From NCBI RefSeq assembly GCF_000786215.1, contig NZ_JROG01000001.1:372001-436000 (forward strand): a DNA stretch of 64,000 nt. The letters run 5' to 3'. The translations under genes were made by a program, and so were the position numbers. The stretch's first letter is position 1. The number at the start of each line of letters is the position of its first letter. Positions 45,587-53,624 of this stretch are shown one piece after another. This DNA is from Sphingomonas sp. 35-24ZXX. GTDB taxonomy: Bacteria > Pseudomonadota > Alphaproteobacteria > Sphingomonadales > Sphingomonadaceae. The notes beneath the pieces are model-generated. The model made no database searches. It saw only the letters and a list, made by a program, of their open reading frames with translations, and was not told where the DNA came from.

Positions 45587-45653
45587 AACCGTCCCCTCCG
45601 ACTCGGGGGATATGCCCCGTTATGTCAGAGGATGGCGGAGGGGGCGGGGGCGA

Positions 45654-46592
45654 TCATTGAGGTGGATCAAATTTGGGGAGGGTACAAGGTTGCAAATTAG
45701 TCCGCCGTATTTCGACAAGCGGAGGGACCATGTAGGGAACGTTGAGCGATTCGGAAAAAAACATCACTTCCTGCCCACGTTCTTTGCGATGTGCGCTATA
45801 ATTTAAGGTGTACTGTAATTTCGCAGCCATACCGTATAAATCATGAATTGGCCGCACATCATCATATGAAACAATCCAGTTTTTCATTCTCAAATCTATT
45901 ATAGAAGATGCTACATTGATATGGTCATTAGGCTTGTACGCATTTAAATAAAGGGACTGACCCTTGTCGTAGTACGGTGGATCAAGATAAATGAGGGATG
46001 TCCTGTCCCAAAAAAATGATCGCTCCTGAATGAAATTCATGGCGTCTAAATTTGATATTCTGATCCGATTGCGTTTGAGAGCTATGTTAGATATTCTTCG
46101 GATTAGGTCGACCTTGTTGAATCTAGCGTCGATTTTGTACCGTCCTCCTTGCTCTTTGCCTCCTATAACCCCCCCATTGAGTACGCCTGATCTGTTTGTT
46201 CTGTTAAGAAAAAAAAATGCGAATCCGAGTTCGCTGCTGCTGAATTTCTCTGGGTTGTTGTATACAGTTTTTGCTCTGTTCCACTGTTCAATATCTATAG
46301 GCGTGTCGGTAATTGTGCGACACAGAGTTTCAGTGTGGTTGATGACAGCGTCCCAAAATGCAAAAACTGGCGGGGAGATGTCATTGACCTCAACGTTTCG
46401 GACAATCCCTTTCAGGAGTAATTCCCACGCTATCGCTGCTCCACCAGCGTAAGGCTCTACATATGTGCCATCTTCAAGATCGTTCAGTCGGATTAGGTCG
46501 ATCATAAACCGTGCAAGTTTGCCCTTTCCGCCAGGGTAGCGCAAAGGCGAAAACGACATTGTGGGTCGAGTTTTGGTGTCAAGCATGGTCAT
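45654..46592 (-). CDS. D12-class DNA adenine N6-methylase (Dam family)
   Basis: This is a 312-residue methyltransferase with PLRYPGGKGKLARF (FxGG region), YVEPYAGGAAIAWELL (SAM binding) and the catalytic DPPYYD (204-209), so it appears intact. The ATG at 46592 overlaps the stop of the upstream ParB-domain gene fragment as ATGA, which supports that start over the inner ATG at 46559. Base composition is clearly more AT-rich than the flanking bch and pha genes, suggesting acquired DNA. No endonuclease is adjacent, so it is either an orphan methylase or the modification part of a ParB-coupled module. Its last codons contain the FNR-like box upstream of bchE. Confidence 0.9.
   Translation of the reverse strand: MTMLDTKTRPTMSFSPLRYPGGKGKLARFMIDLIRLNDLEDGTYVEPYAGGAAIAWELLLKGIVRNVEVNDISPPVFAFWDAVINHTETLCRTITDTPIDIEQWNRAKTVYNNPEKFSSSELGFAFFFLNRTNRSGVLNGGVIGGKEQGGRYKIDARFNKVDLIRRISNIALKRNRIRISNLDAMNFIQERSFFWDRTSLIYLDPPYYDKGQSLYLNAYKPNDHINVASSIIDLRMKNWIVSYDDVRPIHDLYGMAAKLQYTLNYSAHRKERGQEVMFFSESLNVPYMVPPLVEIRRTNLQPCTLPKFDPPQ
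45657..45670. promoter_or_regulatory. FNR-like site upstream of bchE
   Basis: TTGAG-GTGG-ATCAA differs by one base from the FNR/FnrL consensus TTGAT-N4-ATCAA. It lies 71-84 bp upstream of the bchE start, and a -10-like ACATAA lies about 30 bp closer to the gene. FnrL control of bchE is known in Rhodobacter. The site also encodes the last residues of the methylase (KFDPPQ), so a chance match cannot be excluded. Confidence 0.45.
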
Positions 46593-47266
46593 GCGGGGCC
46601 ATAGGCAGCAATGAAGACCGGATTGCAAGCCTCCCAGGCGGCGCGTAAGGTGTCTGCAGTTGGTATGGCGTAGCTATTGTGCACGAAGCTGTTGAGCGAT
46701 TGAATGCTGCAATTGGAAGATTGTGTCAAAAGCAAACTCTGAAACGAGCGTAAATCGCTAGAGTTAAATGTGTTGGTGTTTGACTTGATAATATGTTTCT
46801 GAATTTCACTTCCAAGTATGTTTAGCGCCTTTGGCGTGCGTTTTCCTTCTTGATCTATGACGGCCAGCGGAATATTATTATGCTTGGCGTAATGTCGTAA
46901 TGTTATCTCGAGAAATGCTCTCAATAAGAAAGCGCATGAAATCTCGAAGCCAGATAGTTTAATTTTTGTGCATTCCTCAAGTATATGTATTGCTTTTTCA
47001 ATTTCAGGATCTGAAAATGGAAGCCTCCGCGGGGCTAGGGTTAGACGTTTGCCCGTGACTGGACGTGTCTTTCGCTTAGATTCTTTAGATTTAAGGCTCT
47101 GGCTGTTCGGATCTTTGCGCTTATTCTTTTCCAGGTTAAGGGTACATATTGCCGTGGGGGTTGAATTGTCACGATCATTCGGTTGCAGTGACGGCGGTAG
47201 TTTTGCGAAATAATCCTCGATATCGCTTGCTTTGTTGATGTCACGACTATTGATTTTGCCATCCAC
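46589..47266 (-). pseudogene. 3' half of ParB-domain gene split by IS630 element
   Basis: This 225-codon fragment begins at the IS edge (GTG at 47266) and ends by overlapping the methylase start (ATGA). Joined to the fragment at 48332-49079 after removal of the IS and one TA, the frame continues as KIIDDL-VDGKINSRD, giving a 475-residue protein. The fragment has a basic, low-complexity linker (about 45-75) and a mostly helical C-terminal domain. That domain has FLLRAFLEITLRHYAKHN and a closing LNSFVHN motif that recalls HEPN-type folds. It could still be translated from the GTG, but without its ParB domain. AT-rich relative to neighbours. Confidence 0.85.
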
Positions 47267-47268
47267 TA

Positions 47269-48329
47269 GAGCACTTTCATGATGTGCGGAATCGGAGGGG
47301 GGATTTCCTTTTGGGCGATTGTGTGATTCATGGGGAGCCGTCTTGCAGGAGGCGGCGATGGGTTGGCGATCAGGGCAGAGTTACTCGCAGGATTTGCGGG
47401 ATCGGGTGATGGGCGCAGTCGATGGCGGCATGGCCGTTCGGGAAACTGCGGCGGTGTTCAAGGTCAGCGTTGCCTATATCTACAAGGCGCTGATCCGTCG
47501 GCGGCTGACAGGGGACACACGAGCCAATCCCGTCCGAGGCCGACCGCCGCGCAAACTGTCGCCCGAGCAAGAACAGGCGCTTGGCGCGCACATCCGGTCA
47601 CGGCCGGGCATTACATTGGCCGAGGCGCAGAGCTGGTTGCAGGCGGAGCACGGCGTCACGCTCAGCATTGGCACCATGTGGAATACCGCCCGCCGTCTCG
47701 GCTTGTCTTTCAAAAAAAGCCCTGCGCGCCAGCGAACAGGACCGGCCCGACGTAGCGGCAAGGCGCAAGCTGTGGAGAGCAGCGCAGCCGTTCATTGATC
47801 CTGAGAGCCTGGTCTTTCTGGATGAGACAGGCGTCAACACTAAGATGGCGCGGCTCTATGGCTGGGCTTCAGTGGGCGAACGCTGCCACGACAGCGCGCC
47901 GTTCGGCCATTGGAAGACGATGACGTTCATTGCCGGGCTGCGCCTGACCGGCATGACAGCGCCCTGGGTGCTCGACGGCCCGATGGATGGCACCGCCTTT
48001 TGTGCCTATGTCCGCCATATCCTCGCGCCTACCCTGAAACGCGGCGATGTCGTGGTGCTCGACAATCTCCCCGCCCACAAGGTTGCAGGGGTCCGCGAGG
48101 CCATCGCTGAGCGGCGGGCGCAAATATTCTATCTGCCGCCCTACAGCCCAGATCTGAACCCCATTGAGATGGCCTTCTCAAAGCTCAAGGCCCTGCTCAG
48201 GCATGAGCCACCACGCACCATCGACAGCCTCGTTGAGCGCATCGGTGTGCTGCTCGACCGCTTCGTCTCCACCGAATGCGCCAACTTCTTCCATGCCGCC
48301 GGATATCAACGGTCATGATGAAATTGCTC
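47269..48329 (+). mobile_element. IS630-family insertion sequence (1061 bp)
   Basis: The ends are imperfect inverted repeats: GAGCACTTTCATGATG on the left, and GAGCAATTTCATCATG read inward from the right (14 of 16 identical). A TA dinucleotide flanks each side (47267-47268 and 48330-48331), which is the target-site duplication of IS630/Tc1-mariner elements. The element is GC-rich, like the host chromosome, while the gene it entered is AT-rich. It encodes a transposase in two overlapping frames. Its insertion splits the ParB-domain gene. Confidence 0.93.
47358..48318 (+). CDS. IS630-type transposase, two frames joined by slippage
   Basis: Frame A (47358-47798) starts at an ATG behind GGAGG and encodes a helix-turn-helix DNA-binding part (DLRDRVMGAVDGGMAVRETA). 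Frame B (open to 48318) encodes the DDE catalytic domain: VFLDETGVN, VVLDNLPAHK and SPDLNPIEMAFSKLK. The frames overlap, and a run of seven A at 47712-47718 sits where A must pass to B. A +1 shift (or loss of one A in the transcript) yields a 319-residue fusion, the normal size for the family. Such slippage is typical of IS630 elements, so the element may be active. Confidence 0.9.
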
Positions 48330-48331
48330 TA

Positions 48332-49079
48332 GATCATCAATTATCTTTACGATGGTATCGAGCACTAGCTTGGCTGGTCTGACGGTCATAGGTATATTGA
48401 TATCGTGTTCATCTTTTGCATACGTCAGTCCTAAATGAGCTTTCCCGGCGCTCGATGTAAGGAGTCTTTCGATATTGCTAGATTGCTTTGACTCAATATA
48501 TTTTCGTTTTTCTTCCCAATCGTCATCAGACATGTCGGCATTGCGGCCCACAAATGCCAGGAGGTCGGTTACCGAACGGTCATGGGTAAATCGAGCTATT
48601 TCAAGTGGTCCCCAATCAATTCGGCCTTCGCCATCGGCTCCTCCAGTATGGCGACGGTAAATCCACTGATTTGCTTCTTCTCGATCTTTGAACCTGACAC
48701 AGCGAATTTCAGAAAATTCATCAGGTGCAAAATCTTCTGAGATCTTTTGAAGTCGTTTTTTTAGACGATCTGTAATTGATGTGCCGTCGAGGAGTATTGA
48801 ATTGCACAATACCTTGATTGCAGATAGACGCCTGTTGCCGTCTAGGACTATATAGTCACCTTCATTGACCTCGTCTTCGATGACGTACAAGCTGTCACCT
48901 GGATCTGTTCCATTCTCCTTAATACTTGCCATCATGTTCCGAAAATGAACTGGGTTTAGCTCAATAAGCTTTTGTAGAGCATCGCTCTGGCTTTTCGCTG
49001 ATCCGAGTCTCGGATTTTCCTCATCGAGGAGCAGTGCGTCTAAGTCGACATCAAGAGTTTCGGTGTTCACACGAGTCAT
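48332..49079 (-). pseudogene. 5' half of ParB/Srx-like nuclease-domain gene
   Basis: This fragment encodes an N-terminal ParB/sulfiredoxin-like domain: DALLLDEENPRL, then YIVLDGNRRLSAIKVL (the ParB-type Gly-Asn-Arg-Arg motif), then RFKDREEANQWIYRRHTGG. About 249 residues are native. The present frame runs a further eight codons into the IS, ending at a TGA at 48306-48308. ATG 49079 is preceded by a GGGGG ribosome site that is part of a palindrome. In ParB-like proteins the domain can bind CTP or act on DNA. Together with the methylase it forms an unnamed two-gene module, now interrupted. Confidence 0.85.
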
Positions 49080-49085
49080 CGCTCG

Positions 49086-49105
49086 ATACCCCCTTCATGG
49101 GGTAT
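49086..49105. promoter_or_regulatory. Palindrome overlapping ribosome site of ParB-domain gene
   Basis: ATACCCC (49086-49092) and GGGGTAT (49099-49105) form a perfect 7-bp inverted repeat with a six-base loop, starting 7 bp upstream of the ATG at 49079. The G-run is also the likely ribosome site. It could be an operator or an RNA hairpin hiding the site, perhaps for self-control; this is inferred from position only. The rest of 49106-49201 is AT-rich with no gene. Confidence 0.35.
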
Positions 49106-49201
49106 TGTAATATATTGCTTAATTTTGATGTGAATAGGGAATAACCACCCAAATGGATGTATTGCGGTTATGGCTACAGATGAGGCTATTACCGTTGCCA
49201 C

Positions 49202-49236
49202 AAAAAAGCCGCCCCGGTTGCCCGGAGCGGCTTTTT
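49202..49236 (-). terminator. Rho-independent terminator of the phasin gene
   Basis: On the minus strand a stem of AAAAAGCCGC...GCGGCTTTTT type, with an inner CCGG/CCGG helix and a small loop, ends in six T. It lies about 43 bp after the phasin stop. The A/T tracts on both sides would allow bidirectional action, insulating the phasin operon from the AT-rich island. Confidence 0.92.
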
Positions 49237-49278
49237 GGTTTCCCGACCGCCGTTGAAGGCGGTGGGGAAGCTCTTGGA

Positions 49279-50124
49279 TCAGGCAGCCTTCTTGAAGCTG
49301 TCGACCGCGACGCTGACGCGGTTCGAGATCGGCTGGAACACGTCGCCGGCCAGCTTGAGGAACATTTCGCTGTTCTTCGAGGTCTGGGCGACGGCGGTGT
49401 CGAAGCTCTTCTTGACCAGCTTGGTCTGCAGTTCGATGAACTCGGTCGGCGACTTGACCGTGGTCATTTCCTTGAGCGCGGCGGTCAGTTCCTCGAAGCC
49501 CTTCTTGGTGTCTTCGGCATAGGTCTGGCCCATTTCCTGCGCGCCCTTGGCGGCAATCTTGCCCGATTCGACCAGGGCTTCAACGTTGCCCTTCGAGAAT
49601 TCGGTCGCCTGCGAAACCATTTCGGTGCCCTTTTCATAGGCGCCCTTGGCGCGGGTCGACATGTCGCCCATCAGCGCCTTGACGCGATCGGTCATGGCTT
49701 CGGCGGCCTTCTTGGTTTCTGCGGTGATGGTTTCGGTGGTGGTCATCTTGGTTTCCTTCTTCGGTGCGGGTGCGGCGGCCTTGACGGCGGCCGGAGTGGC
49801 TTTGACTGCGGACGTCTTGATCGTGGCCTTGGGCTTGGCCGGTTTCGCGGCGGGCTTGGCCATCTTTGGTGCTGCGACGGGGGCCGGGGCCTTGGCCGCA
49901 GGGGCAGGCTTTTCCGCGACGGGCTTGGCGGCGGGTGCCACCGGCTCCGGCTTCACGGCGGGAGCGGCCTTGGGCGCGATCACGGGATCGGCAACCTTGG
50001 CGGCCGGGGCCTTGGCGGGTTCAGCCTTGGGTGCTGCCGGGGCAGCCTCCGTCTTGGCAGTGACGGCAGCTGCATTGGCCTCTGCCACCTTGGCGGCAGG
50101 AGGGGTCTTGCTGGGTTCAGACAT
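49279..50124 (-). CDS. phaP: Phasin family PHA-granule protein
   Basis: The protein has 281 residues in two parts. Residues 1-125 are Ala/Pro/Lys-rich with many PAAK/KPA-like repeats, resembling a histone-H1-like or PhaF-type tail. Residues 130-281 form a helical phasin_2 domain (AEAMTDRVKALMGDMSTRAKGAYEKG, FIELQTKLVKKSFDTAVAQ). It coats PHA granules, and the basic tail might also contact DNA, as in PhaF, although there the tail is C-terminal. ATG 50124 follows GAGA; the promoter with its double operator is just upstream. The class I synthase is the next gene upstream on the same strand. Confidence 0.9.
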   Translation of the reverse strand: MSEPSKTPPAAKVAEANAAAVTAKTEAAPAAPKAEPAKAPAAKVADPVIAPKAAPAVKPEPVAPAAKPVAEKPAPAAKAPAPVAAPKMAKPAAKPAKPKATIKTSAVKATPAAVKAAAPAPKKETKMTTTETITAETKKAAEAMTDRVKALMGDMSTRAKGAYEKGTEMVSQATEFSKGNVEALVESGKIAAKGAQEMGQTYAEDTKKGFEELTAALKEMTTVKSPTEFIELQTKLVKKSFDTAVAQTSKNSEMFLKLAGDVFQPISNRVSVAVDSFKKAA

Positions 50125-50153
50125 TGTCGGTCTCACTCATGTGCTGCTTCATG

Positions 50154-50220
50154 CTGCACTGCACAATAGTGATCCAGGTTAGTCTCGTCAAGGAATTTGT
50201 TGCACTGCACAAAAGTGCAA
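50154..50220. promoter_or_regulatory. Duplicated operator at phasin promoter (PhaR-like)
   Basis: The 17-base unit TGCACTGCACAATAGTG at 50155-50171 is repeated as TGCACTGCACAAAAGTG at 50201-50217 (16 of 17 identical, start-to-start 46 bp). The distal copy lies within a perfect palindrome, TTGCACT-N7-AGTGCAA (50200-50220); the proximal one has half of it. The proximal copy covers the -10 and start site of the phasin promoter. PhaR repressors of alphaproteobacteria bind TGC/GCA-rich sites upstream of phasin genes, so a PhaR operator is the best guess. Confidence 0.65.
50163..50191 (-). promoter_or_regulatory. Sigma-70 type promoter of phasin gene
   Basis: On the minus strand TTGACG (50191-50186) and TATTGT (50168-50163) are separated by exactly 17 bases. 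The start would be near 50156, about 30 bp before the ATG at 50124. This gives phasin its own promoter downstream of phaC, with the proximal operator overlapping the -10. Confidence 0.7.
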
Positions 50221-50311
50221 ATCTGCGACTAGTGGCAGGCGCCAGGCCGCGCAGGGCGATCCCTTGCGTGCCTCGCCATGGTATCGCAATCGGGTCGCCG
50301 GAGCAACCGGA

Positions 50312-52129
50312 TCAGCGCGCCTTGACGTAGCGTCCCGGCGCATCCTCGATGGCCTTGAGCCTGCCCTTGCCGGGGACGCGCGCGCCCTTGGCAGGCACGG
50401 TCTTGTCCGCGTGCGCCTTGAGCCAATCGATCCAGTCTGGCCACCAGCTGCCCATGGTTTCGGTGGCGCCGGCGATGAAATGCTCGAGGCCATTTACCGG
50501 CTGCTCGTTGGTCCAGTACTGGTATTTCTGCATCGAGGGCGGGTTGACCACGCCTGCAATATGACCCGAGCCTGCAAGCACGAAGCGGACGGGGCCGGAG
50601 AGGTGATCGGTCAGCCGCCAGACGCTTTCCAGCGGCGCGATATGGTCTTCCTTGCCCGCCTGGATATAGGCCGACGTCTCGATCAGCCGCAGGTCGATGG
50701 GGGTACCATCGACGCTCAGCGATCCTGGCTGGACCAGCCGGTTGTCGCGATAGAGATCCTTGAGGTACGAGCGGTGCCATTTGGCGGGCAGGTTGGTGGT
50801 GTCGCCATTCCAGTGCAGCAGGTCGAACGGGGGATAATCCTCGCCCAGCAGATAGTTGTTGATCACATAGTTCCAGATAAGGTCGCGCCCGCGCAGCAGG
50901 TTGAAGGTCGCGGCCATGTAGCGCCCGTCGAGATAGCCGTTGCTGCCGAGCTGCTCGACCAGCTTCAGCTGCTCGTCATCGACGAACAATGTGAGGTCGC
51001 CCGCTTTCTCGAAATCGACCTGCGCGGTGAAGAAGGTAACCGACTTGACGCGATCGGCCTCGCCGCGCTTGGCGAGCAGCGCCAAAGTGGCAGCGAGCGT
51101 GGTGCCCGCGACGCAATAGCCGATGGTGTGAACATGGGGAACCGAGAGCAGGTCGCGCACGGTATCGATCGCCTCGATCTGCGCCTTGACGTAGTCGTCC
51201 CAGATGATCTCGGCCATGCTCTCGTCGGCGGACTTCCAGGAGACCATGAACACGGTGATGCCCTGTTCGGTCGCCCATTTGACGAAGCTCTTCTGCGGGT
51301 TGAGATCGAGGATGTAGAAGCGGTTGATCCACGGCGGGAAGATCACCAGCGGGATCTCCAGCACCTCGTCGGTGGCAGGCGCGTATTGGATCAGCTGGAA
51401 CAGCGGCGTTTCGTACACCACCTTGCCCGGTGTCACCGCGATGTTGCGGCCAAGTTCGAATGCGTCGGGGTCGGTATGGGTGAGCTGACCCTTGCGCATG
51501 TCGGAGAGCATGTGCTCGAGCCCCTTGAGCAGGTTCTCGCCCTTGCTCTCGACCAGCTTTTCCATGACCAGGGGATTGGTGATCGCGAAGTTCGCCGGGC
51601 TCGATGCATCGATCAGGCCCTTCAGCGCAAAGCGCATCTTCTCCTTCTGTTTCGGCTCCAGCCCGTCGACGCGGTCGGCGACGCGCAGCATCTGTTCGGA
51701 CACCATCAGATAGCTCTGCTGGATCAGTGCATAGACCGGGTTGTCGTGCCACTGGCGTGCGGCAAAGCGCCGATCGGATCGCAGCTCGGGCACGTGTGCA
51801 GGGGTCTTGGGCGGGCCGCCTTCGTGCTCGGCGAGCAGGGCAGGGGGAGTCATCGCCCCGATGAAGCCCTGCCACAGGGTCATGCCATCGCGCCACATAT
51901 CGGCCTGCGCATCGAGCATCGCCTGCGGCATCGACCCCATCCACGCGGGAAGCCGCGCCTGGAATGCCTGCGGATCGGTGAAGGCGCTCATGTCGACGGG
52001 GTTCTGCTGCGCCATGGTGGCGGCGTGTTCGAGCATCATCTGCTGCGCGCGTCCGACCACCCAGGTCCAGTGCTGCATCTCTTCCAGCGTGGGCAGGCCC
52101 GGGGGCGTGAAGTCGGTATCGCCTGACAT
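50312..52129 (-). CDS. phaC: Class I PHA synthase
   Basis: The 605-residue synthase has the class I box GYCVAG (Cys339), the acid Asp495 in AGKEDHIAP and His523 in GSGHIAGVVNPP. FPPWINRFYILDLNPQKSFVKW, WNYVINNYLLGEDYPPFDLLHWN and the end region GSWWPDWIDWL are hallmarks of short-chain-length PHB synthases. The ATG at 52129 fits. It lies 187 bp upstream of phasin on the same strand. It differs clearly from the class II-like enzyme at 7.1-8.8 kb, so the strain may make more than one kind of polymer or copolymers. Confidence 0.95.
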   Translation of the reverse strand: MSGDTDFTPPGLPTLEEMQHWTWVVGRAQQMMLEHAATMAQQNPVDMSAFTDPQAFQARLPAWMGSMPQAMLDAQADMWRDGMTLWQGFIGAMTPPALLAEHEGGPPKTPAHVPELRSDRRFAARQWHDNPVYALIQQSYLMVSEQMLRVADRVDGLEPKQKEKMRFALKGLIDASSPANFAITNPLVMEKLVESKGENLLKGLEHMLSDMRKGQLTHTDPDAFELGRNIAVTPGKVVYETPLFQLIQYAPATDEVLEIPLVIFPPWINRFYILDLNPQKSFVKWATEQGITVFMVSWKSADESMAEIIWDDYVKAQIEAIDTVRDLLSVPHVHTIGYCVAGTTLAATLALLAKRGEADRVKSVTFFTAQVDFEKAGDLTLFVDDEQLKLVEQLGSNGYLDGRYMAATFNLLRGRDLIWNYVINNYLLGEDYPPFDLLHWNGDTTNLPAKWHRSYLKDLYRDNRLVQPGSLSVDGTPIDLRLIETSAYIQAGKEDHIAPLESVWRLTDHLSGPVRFVLAGSGHIAGVVNPPSMQKYQYWTNEQPVNGLEHFIAGATETMGSWWPDWIDWLKAHADKTVPAKGARVPGKGRLKAIEDAPGRYVKAR

Positions 52130-52283
52130 CTTGGTCTCTCGCTTTTGTTCTTTAACTGCGTCCTAGCAGCGCCGGGCTGCAAAGATAAGTCCCTGATCGG
52201 CGGTCCGACGCAAGCAAAGGCGTCCTGCTTTTGCTCGACACGCGCCCCCACATAGGTCAAAGAACGCGCTCCAATCACGGAGA

Positions 52284-53513
52284 ATGAAAAGCGAATTCGA
52301 TATGTCCGAAGACTTCTACCGCATCAAACGCCTGCCCCCCTATGTCATTGCCGAAGTCAATGCGATGCGGGCCGCGGCGCGAGCGGGCGGGGAGGACATC
52401 ATCGATCTGGGCATGGGCAATCCGGACCTGCCGCCGCCGCCGCACGTCATCGAAAAGCTGTGCGAGGTGGCGATGAAGCCCGATGCGCACGGCTACAGCC
52501 AGTCCAAGGGCATTCCCGGATTGCGCAAGGCGCAGGCGAACTATTACGCGCGCCGCTTCAATGTCGAGCTGGATCCGGAGACCGAGGTCGTCGTGACCAT
52601 GGGGTCGAAGGAAGGCCTGTCGAGCCTTGCCACCGCGATCACCGCGCCGGGCGATGTCGTGCTCGCGCCCAATCCCAGCTATCCGATCCACACCTTCGGC
52701 TTCATCATCGCCGGCGCGACAATCCGCTCGGTACCGACGACGCCCGACGAGAATTACTGGCGCTCGCTCGATCGCGCGATGGCGTTCACCGTGCCGCGCC
52801 CTTCGGTGCTGGTGGTGGGCTATCCCTCCAACCCCACCGCAGAGGTCGTCGACCTGGCGTTCTACGAGCGGCTGGTCGCCTGGGCGAAGGAGAACAAGGT
52901 CTGGGTGCTCTCCGACCTTGCCTATAGCGAGCTCTATTACGACGGCTGCCCGACGCCCTCGATCCTGCAGGTGCCGGGCGCCAAGGATGTCGCGATCGAG
53001 TTCACCTCGATGTCGAAGACCTATTCGATGGCCGGATGGCGCATGGGCTTTGCCGTGGGCAACCGCCAGCTGATCGCGGCGCTAACCCGGGTGAAGAGCT
53101 ATCTCGATTATGGAGCATTCACGCCGATCCAGGCTGCAGCCTGCGCCGCGCTCAACGGCCCGCAGGATATCGTGCAGAAGAACCGCGAGCTCTATCACAA
53201 GCGCCGCGACGTGATGATCGATGCCTTCGGCCGTGCAGGCTGGGATATCCCGCCGCCGCGCGCCTCGATGTTCGCCTGGGCGCCGCTGCCGCCGGCGCTC
53301 AAGCACATGGGGAGCCTCGAGTTTTCCAAGCAGCTGCTGCAGCACGCCAAGGTCGCGGTGGCACCGGGTGTCGGCTATGGCGAAGACGGCGAAGGCTATG
53401 TCCGCATCGCGATGGTCGAGAACGAACAGCGCCTGCGCCAGGCGGCGCGCAACGTGAAGCGCTATCTCACCAGCATGGGCGTCAATGTGCCGGGGCAGGC
53501 CGTCGGCAGCTGA
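52284..53513 (+). CDS. Class I/II aminotransferase (AlaC/LL-DAP-type)
   Basis: This is a 409-residue PLP aminotransferase. It has DFYRIKRLPPYVIAEVNAM at the start, GEDIIDLGMGNPDLPPP, the NPSYPIHTFGF loop, YPSNPTAEVVD, SDLAYSELYYDG and the PLP lysine in SMSKTYSMAGWRMGF. The start and GMGNPD motif match AlaC-like alanine/glutamate-pyruvate transaminases, though the family also holds LL-diaminopimelate aminotransferases. The ATG at 52284 has GGAG very close; ATG 52302 (MSEDFYRI) is an alternative with the classical N-terminus. Confidence 0.9.
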   Translation: MKSEFDMSEDFYRIKRLPPYVIAEVNAMRAAARAGGEDIIDLGMGNPDLPPPPHVIEKLCEVAMKPDAHGYSQSKGIPGLRKAQANYYARRFNVELDPETEVVVTMGSKEGLSSLATAITAPGDVVLAPNPSYPIHTFGFIIAGATIRSVPTTPDENYWRSLDRAMAFTVPRPSVLVVGYPSNPTAEVVDLAFYERLVAWAKENKVWVLSDLAYSELYYDGCPTPSILQVPGAKDVAIEFTSMSKTYSMAGWRMGFAVGNRQLIAALTRVKSYLDYGAFTPIQAAACAALNGPQDIVQKNRELYHKRRDVMIDAFGRAGWDIPPPRASMFAWAPLPPALKHMGSLEFSKQLLQHAKVAVAPGVGYGEDGEGYVRIAMVENEQRLRQAARNVKRYLTSMGVNVPGQAVGS

Positions 53514-53624
53514 AGCGGCGCGGCGGGCAATCGTCCGTTTCGGAGACGACTGCGCGCACAAGCATGTTCTGATCGCGCATGATTGCTTCTCATCGACGTC
53601 CATCGGCGTCGGTGGGAGGCAGCC

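Noticed and set aside
45587-45655. Cobalamin riboswitch upstream of B12-dependent bchE
   Set aside because: The space is under 70 bp and shows no B12-box-like or conserved stem pattern.
45654-49105. AT-rich island considered as a prophage or integrative element
   Set aside because: No integrase, phage structural gene, tRNA attachment site or flanking direct repeat was seen; only the IS is a mobile element.
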